In this document: piece by piece, positions 58,683 to 64,000 of the stretch
Layout of the letters: each line of letters opens with the position of its first letter
How positions within the stretch are numbered: position 1 is the first letter of the stretch
Assembly (NCBI GenBank): GCA_029243025.1
Contig: JAQWSU010000056.1
Coordinates: 174,334 to 238,333 of the forward strand
Reading direction: 5' to 3'
Source: Pirellulaceae bacterium
GTDB taxonomy: Bacteria > Planctomycetota > Planctomycetia > Pirellulales > Pirellulaceae
Length of the DNA: 64,000 bases
The notes under the pieces: model-generated
Databases searched by the model: none
Told to the model about the DNA's origin: nothing
The model's input: only the letters and a program-made list of their open reading frames with translations
Made by a program: the position numbers and the translations under genes

Positions 58683-61600
58683 ATGAGTCGGATTTTACGC
58701 GCCGGCATTCCCAAAGGCGTCCATTCAACTAAAAAGGCCGCACGTATCTCGACCTACTCCTGCCGAACGGAAACATTGGAAACTCGCCAGTTACTCGCCG
58801 GGGACTTGGTTGGACAGTGGGTCGCTGAGAATCTTGAGATTCCGAATGGTGCGGAGGTCCAGGCGTGGCCGGACGAAATCAACCAAGCGCCAGCCGGTCG
58901 CTCACTGGGTTCTGTCAAATTAACCACCAACCAGCTGGGTGGCCGCTCGGTCATGCGATTTGACGCTGTCGAAGGGGGTGACAACTTAATCATTTCGAGT
59001 TTCAACAACCCGCTGGGGGCCGCCGACGATTTTTCGGTCGTGATCGCTTTTTCGACGAATTCGCAGGAGTTGGTTGGAGAAAACAGCGAGTGGTTCAAAA
59101 ATACAGGACTCGTCGACAGCAATTCCCTGGGCTTTGGCGACGACTGGGGTTTGAGCATCAATGCAGCCGGCCAAGTCGCCTTCGGCATCAGCGGCGGTTT
59201 TACTGGGGTACCACCGCGTACCGTCTACTCGAGCCTCAGCGGCATCAACGACGGCCAACTGCATATCGTCACCGCCACTCGGCAAGGCTCCGAATTAAGC
59301 CTCCAGGTCGACAATTTGGCAGCTGATGTAATTCAAGATGCCGACCCGAAAGTGCGTGCTAGCCTTGATGTTGCGCTCGGCAGTCTACTGCATCGAACAA
59401 ATTTCTTCAGCGGCGACATCGCCGAAGTCCGCATGTACAACGGTCAATTGACAACGGACGAAGCGACTGTCGTCTACAATGAACTCTCTTCCTTTTACAA
59501 CAACCGACCGCCCGTCTCGATCAGTGATCACTATCAAACCGATGAAGATCGCCCTTTGATCGTGGCGGCAGCAACGGGAGTCCTGGCAAACGACATTGAC
59601 GCCGATCAGGATCCGTTGGTGGCCATCATTGACACGGAGCCGAGTCACGGCACGGTCAGCTTGTTGGAAAATGGATCTTTTTTCTATGTCCCCGAACGAA
59701 ATTATTTCGGCACGGACGAGTTTACCTACCGAGCCGTTGATTTCCGGCCGTCGGATCCTCCCGCAACGGTGACGATCGAGATTACCTCGGTTCACGATGC
59801 ACCGATTGCTCAAAACGATTCCTATAAAACCACACCCACGGAGCCGGTCGTGACTCCGTTTTTCATGAGTATCCTTTCGAATGACGAAAGCAGCGAAGGC
59901 TTGACACTCAAGTCAGAGCTTTCTCGTGACGTCACGAGCGGAGAATTGCAGCTAGAAAGCGATGGGTCCTTCCGATTTGATCCCCAGGGGGTCGCCGGAA
60001 ACATCACGTTTGGTTATCGCGCGAATGACGGTATCGGGCTGTCGAACGAGGCGACCGTTACCATCGTGGTCAACACGCCTCCGTCCGCGATCGCTGATTC
60101 GTACGACGTGACAGAAGACGTACCATTCTCAGTCCCTGCCGACGGCGGCGTCCTGGCGAACGACCATGACGCTGACGGGAATTCGCTCACTCCCAGCTTA
60201 GGTAGGGAGCCTCGCAACGGCGTACTCACCTTCAACAGCGACGGCAGCTTTGACTACCAGGCCAATCCGAATTTCTTCGGCAAAGATGAATTCACCTACC
60301 GATTAACTGACGGCATTGACGAATCGGCAGAAGTCCTTGTTCAACTCAACATACAAGGCACGAATGACCCGCCCATCGCGAATCCCGATGGCTACTTTGC
60401 CTTGCCTGGCGATCTGCTTGATGTTTCCGCTGCTGCCGGATTACTCGCCAACGATACAGACATCGACAACCCACAAATATCCGCCGTTTTGGTGGAAGGA
60501 CCACAAAACGGTGATTTGTCATTGAGAGCCGACGGCTCATTCCGTTACACGCCCAATCTTGATTTCAACGGGTCTGATCAATTCAAGTATCGAGCTGATG
60601 ATGGGACAGACCAGAGCGAGGAGACAATCGTTTCCTTGCGAATCACCCCACAGCCCATCATTATCAGTGAAATAATGACGTCGAACGCGACGACGATCTC
60701 AACCGTTTTACGCACGGCTACTGATCAGGAATTTGAAGGCGAGACCCTTTCGCCGGACTGGATTGAGCTGCGAAACTTCCTCAGCACCCCACTCGACATC
60801 GGCGGAATGCACTTAACCGATGATCGTGATGTAACTGACAAATGGACATTTCCAGCTAATACGATATTGCCGGCGGATGGCTACCTGCTCGTCTTTGCCT
60901 CAGGCGAAAACATTGCGGATGCTAACCTCGATCAAAAAGGCATCTTGCATACGAATTTTCAGTTGTCGACTGATGGTGGTAGCTACCTGGCTTTAAGCGA
61001 CAACGCGAATCGAGTCATCCACTCAACGGGTGAAAGCTATCCTGATCAACGCACTCATATTAGCTTTGGTGTTCCCGACGTTGATCCAACCACATTCGCT
61101 TATTTTCTGGAGCCAACCCCTGGCGCGGCCAATAAGGCTGGCTTAGCCACCTTAGTGAAAGACACAAGCTTCAGTATCGACCGTGGTTTTTTCCAGGAAC
61201 CGTTCGACGTCGCCATCAGCACGGCGACCGAAGGAGCGGTGATTCGATACACCCTCGATGGAACCATTCCGACCTTAACCAATGGAAGCGACTACTCAAG
61301 TCCACTTACGATTTCAAAGACCACCACTTTACGTGCAGCCGCCTTCAAAGACGGCATGGTGCCGACCAATATCGACACGCATTCCTATTTCTTCGTGACG
61401 GATGTTTTGGGACAGACTCGCCAATCCACCATCGCTGCCGGATTCCCCGATCGATGGCGCAATCAGACGGCCGACTACGGCATCGACAGTGACTCACAAT
61501 TACCGCGTATTGCAGGCGACAGCAATATGTCGCTATCCGACGCACAGGCCGCCATCGTTGAATCGCTCGAGGCGATCCCCTCAATGTCGATTGTGATGAA

Positions 61601-64000
61601 TGTGGATGACATGTTCGGCAGCAAAGGCATCTACAGTAACCCCAATTCAGCAGGCTCCGCTTGGGAGCGACCAACATCCGTCGAATTACTCCACCAGGAC
61701 GATACAACCGGTTTCCAAATCGACGCGGGCATTCGCATTCAAGGTGGAGCATTTCGCGGGTTCGGACTCACCCGCAAGAAATCGTTTCGCTTGCTCTTCA
61801 AGTCGGACTACGGCCCCAGCAAACTCGACTACCCCTTATTTGGTGCAGATGCCAACGCTTCGTTCGACACACTTACATTACGAATGGAGTCCAATGACGG
61901 CTGGCAATGGGACGGAGCCGGCGGCCAACCCCAGTATGCGCGCGATCAGTATCTGCGCAACACACAATTGGCCATGGGACAAGTTGCATCCCATGGACGA
62001 TCCATTCACCTCTACATCAACGGCTTCTACTGGGGACTGTACAACATCGTTGAACGTCCGGACCAATCAATGGGCGAAGCCTATTTTGGCTCCGACAAAT
62101 ACAACTGGGACGGCATCAATTCTGGAACGGCGATCAACGATGACGGTGATCGATTTCGAAGAAATCGCACCCGAGACGCATGGTCAACCATGCAACGCAT
62201 GGCCCGGGATGTTGAAAAAGCAGATACGCAAGCCGAGAAAACTGATCTACTGATGAAGATTCAGGGCCTCAATCAAGACGGCACCGAGAATCCCGATCTG
62301 GAGGATTGGCTGGACATCGAAAACATGATCGACTATCTGTTGATCAACTATTACGGGCACAACAGCGACTGGCCTTTCAAGAATTTCTATGTGGGTCGTG
62401 AAAACAGCCCAGAGAGTACGGGCTTCAAATTCTTCATGTGGGATGCAGAATGGTCATTGCTACTGCGAAGCAATGTTCGAGGCAACAATGTCACCGCGAA
62501 GTCGGGAGTCGCCGTTCCTTTCCAATCGCTTCGATCCAGTGACGAGTTTCGCGTGATGTTTGGCGACCAGGTACAGAAACACTTTTTCAATGGAGGTGTA
62601 TTCTACGTTGACCCGGAAAATCCAGACTGGGACCCCGAACACCCCGAGCGCAACGTCCCTGCCTCGATGTACGCTGAGTGGGCGGATCAAGTTTATCCAG
62701 CATTGATCGCCGAATCAGCTCGTTGGGGTGACCAACATCGTTCAACACCACGTACGCGAGACAGCGACTGGCAACGCGAATACGACCGCATCATGGAAAG
62801 CTGGTTCCCCCGTCGATCAGCAAACATGATCGATATCTATCAGGATCTTGATCTCTTTCCGAAGCTGGCCACTGCCTTGTTCAATCAACGCGGTGGTGCA
62901 ATCGATCGACAATTCCCCATTGAACTGTCAGTGGGCAAAGGCAACATCTACTACACAACCGACGGATCGGATCCTCGACTGACTGGCGGCGAGATCAGTC
63001 CGACGGCGATTCGGTACGAGCAGCCATTTAATCTCTTAGCTAACACAAAAGTCAAAGTCCGTGTCTTGGACAATGGAGATTGGTCAGCAATCGACGAAGC
63101 CGACTTCATCGTCGATGCGATTCCCGCGGATGCGACTAACCTACGAATATCCGAATTGCACTACCATCCGGCGAATCCCACCGACGCCGAAAAAGCCGCC
63201 GGACACAACGATACAGACGACTTTGAATTCATTGAATTGGTCAATATTTCTGATCAGACCATTGATTTATCCAACATCGAATTCAAAAAGACAATCGTTG
63301 ACGCCGAGTCGGAAGGGATTGACTTCGCATTTGCAGACGGGAAACTCCAGCAATTGGCACCAGCCGCACGTCTGGTCGTCGTTGAAAACCTCGAAGCGTT
63401 TCGCTTCCGCTATGGAGACCAAGTCCCTGTCGCGGGCAGTTGGTCTGGCGGCTTGAGTAACCGGAGTGAAACGATCACCGTCAAGGCGAATGATGAAGTC
63501 GTGCAATCTTTCCGCTACGAAGAGAGCTGGCACGAAACGACGGATGGCGCGGGGCCGAGCCTCGAAATCATCGACGCTGCCAATCCCAACTTAACCAGTT
63601 GGGGACAAGCCGCAAGCTGGCGTCCCAGCGCCGCCAACGGTGGCTCGCCGGGTACGGCAGAAGTCACGCGCGTGATTGGGGATTCAAACGCAGACGGCAT
63701 CTTCAATTCCGGAGACCTCGTCACCGTTTTTCGAGCTGGAGAATATGAGGATAATGTTCCCGGCAACTCCAGCTATGCCGAGGGCGACTGGAATGCAGAT
63801 GGCGATTTCGATTCTGGGGACCTCGTGTTCGCTTTCCAAAACGGAAATTATGCCAGTGACGCGACTCCCTTACTGGCCTCGCCCCAAATCGCTGCCGCCC
63901 TGCTGTGGACGGAAACGGATCACAAAAGCAACGTTGCTCAAGTGTCAAACGTAATACTCACAGCCGATCGGCAAACGACCAACGCCCGACAGTTGCCGGA
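58683..64000 (+). CDS. Giant exported LamG/cadherin-like/LTD/CotH/dockerin protein (partial, cut by right edge)
   Basis: From ATG 58683 the frame is open to the window end (1,772 codons, no stop). The N-terminus contains 'TETLETRQLLAG', the planctomycete motif seen near the start of giant surface proteins. Then, with rough residues: a LamG-like domain (45-265), four VCBS/cadherin-like repeats (274-655; 'GVLANDIDADQDPL', 'GVLANDHDADGNSL', 'GLLANDTDIDNPQI'), an LTD domain (660-815), a chitobiase-like repeat (825-900; 'RYTLDGTIPT'), a CotH kinase-like domain (~960-1390; 'GIRIQGGAFRGFGLTRKKSF', 'KFFMWDAEWSLL'), a second chitobiase-like repeat (~1410-1460), a second LTD (~1485-1650) and a dockerin-like pair of EF-hand loops (~1665-1725; 'GDSNADGIFNSGDLV', 'GDWNADGDFDSGDLV'). 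It is presumably secreted or cell-surface bound. Confidence 0.88.
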   Translation, partial: MSRILRAGIPKGVHSTKKAARISTYSCRTETLETRQLLAGDLVGQWVAENLEIPNGAEVQAWPDEINQAPAGRSLGSVKLTTNQLGGRSVMRFDAVEGGDNLIISSFNNPLGAADDFSVVIAFSTNSQELVGENSEWFKNTGLVDSNSLGFGDDWGLSINAAGQVAFGISGGFTGVPPRTVYSSLSGINDGQLHIVTATRQGSELSLQVDNLAADVIQDADPKVRASLDVALGSLLHRTNFFSGDIAEVRMYNGQLTTDEATVVYNELSSFYNNRPPVSISDHYQTDEDRPLIVAAATGVLANDIDADQDPLVAIIDTEPSHGTVSLLENGSFFYVPERNYFGTDEFTYRAVDFRPSDPPATVTIEITSVHDAPIAQNDSYKTTPTEPVVTPFFMSILSNDESSEGLTLKSELSRDVTSGELQLESDGSFRFDPQGVAGNITFGYRANDGIGLSNEATVTIVVNTPPSAIADSYDVTEDVPFSVPADGGVLANDHDADGNSLTPSLGREPRNGVLTFNSDGSFDYQANPNFFGKDEFTYRLTDGIDESAEVLVQLNIQGTNDPPIANPDGYFALPGDLLDVSAAAGLLANDTDIDNPQISAVLVEGPQNGDLSLRADGSFRYTPNLDFNGSDQFKYRADDGTDQSEETIVSLRITPQPIIISEIMTSNATTISTVLRTATDQEFEGETLSPDWIELRNFLSTPLDIGGMHLTDDRDVTDKWTFPANTILPADGYLLVFASGENIADANLDQKGILHTNFQLSTDGGSYLALSDNANRVIHSTGESYPDQRTHISFGVPDVDPTTFAYFLEPTPGAANKAGLATLVKDTSFSIDRGFFQEPFDVAISTATEGAVIRYTLDGTIPTLTNGSDYSSPLTISKTTTLRAAAFKDGMVPTNIDTHSYFFVTDVLGQTRQSTIAAGFPDRWRNQTADYGIDSDSQLPRIAGDSNMSLSDAQAAIVESLEAIPSMSIVMNVDDMFGSKGIYSNPNSAGSAWERPTSVELLHQDDTTGFQIDAGIRIQGGAFRGFGLTRKKSFRLLFKSDYGPSKLDYPLFGADANASFDTLTLRMESNDGWQWDGAGGQPQYARDQYLRNTQLAMGQVASHGRSIHLYINGFYWGLYNIVERPDQSMGEAYFGSDKYNWDGINSGTAINDDGDRFRRNRTRDAWSTMQRMARDVEKADTQAEKTDLLMKIQGLNQDGTENPDLEDWLDIENMIDYLLINYYGHNSDWPFKNFYVGRENSPESTGFKFFMWDAEWSLLLRSNVRGNNVTAKSGVAVPFQSLRSSDEFRVMFGDQVQKHFFNGGVFYVDPENPDWDPEHPERNVPASMYAEWADQVYPALIAESARWGDQHRSTPRTRDSDWQREYDRIMESWFPRRSANMIDIYQDLDLFPKLATALFNQRGGAIDRQFPIELSVGKGNIYYTTDGSDPRLTGGEISPTAIRYEQPFNLLANTKVKVRVLDNGDWSAIDEADFIVDAIPADATNLRISELHYHPANPTDAEKAAGHNDTDDFEFIELVNISDQTIDLSNIEFKKTIVDAESEGIDFAFADGKLQQLAPAARLVVVENLEAFRFRYGDQVPVAGSWSGGLSNRSETITVKANDEVVQSFRYEESWHETTDGAGPSLEIIDAANPNLTSWGQAASWRPSAANGGSPGTAEVTRVIGDSNADGIFNSGDLVTVFRAGEYEDNVPGNSSYAEGDWNADGDFDSGDLVFAFQNGNYASDATPLLASPQIAAALLWTETDHKSNVAQVSNVILTADRQTTNARQLP

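Overview
The window comes from a planctomycete, most likely of the Pirellulaceae/Pirellulales type. The main evidence is a paired DUF1549/DUF1553 cytochrome-like protein and DUF1501 protein, a Tat-exported Gfo/Idh/MocA oxidoreductase, two sulfatases, an FG-GAP protein, tetrahydromethanopterin-type cofactor genes in a bacterium, and a giant exported CotH/LTD/dockerin protein whose N-terminus carries the planctomycete 'LETRQLLA' motif. No tRNA, rRNA, CRISPR array, insertion sequence or prophage was recognised, so this reads as ordinary chromosomal backbone with several accessory patches.

Layout. 1-5014: end of an isochorismatase-like hydrolase, a Zn/Cd-type P-type ATPase, and the divergent hslVU protease operon. 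5153-6913: a STAS protein and a receiver-PP2C phosphatase, both parts of a partner switch. 6914-8836: a decayed patch holding remnants of a universal stress protein, a small membrane protein, another membrane protein and a K+ channel, each frameshifted, nonsense-mutated or lacking a start. 9235-14307: a DUF3500 protein and a sulfatase-NagA-sulfatase group, suggesting use of sulfated amino sugars. 14771-18880: an amidohydrolase and an adenylation-carrier-hydrolase megaprotein, an orphan NRPS-like pair. 19024-24806: oxidoreductase and DUF1501/PSD1 genes. 25137-32161: a membrane-tethered Gfo/Idh-like protein, HtrA protease, thiL, tsaE, and a NarL/NarX-type two-component pair. 32436-36879: hemerythrin-like protein, FG-GAP protein, and a trypsin/SirB1 fusion.

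37102-44466 is the most coherent functional block. A divergent malonyltransferase-like gene faces SDR, dihydropteroate-synthase-like (DUF6513-type), pabB, pabA, DUF447 and beta-RFAP synthase genes. The order makes sense as p-aminobenzoate synthesis feeding the first committed step of tetrahydromethanopterin synthesis, the C1 carrier of planctomycetes and methylotrophs. 44704-55359 holds housekeeping genes (pdxJ, dapA, an HTH-EIIA protein, rimO, pgsA, a CPBP protease, an LpxL-like acyltransferase, a Rieske protein and a GNAT). 55418-58013 holds an enolase-superfamily enzyme and ispG on the minus strand. 58014-58682 contains a possible small RNA, and the giant extracellular protein runs off the right edge.

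Several intergenic regions carry short perfect tandem repeats (10 bp x7 before pdxJ, 11 bp x3 before the cofactor operon, 13 bp and 15 bp after two other genes) and perfect inverted repeats. These are described individually.
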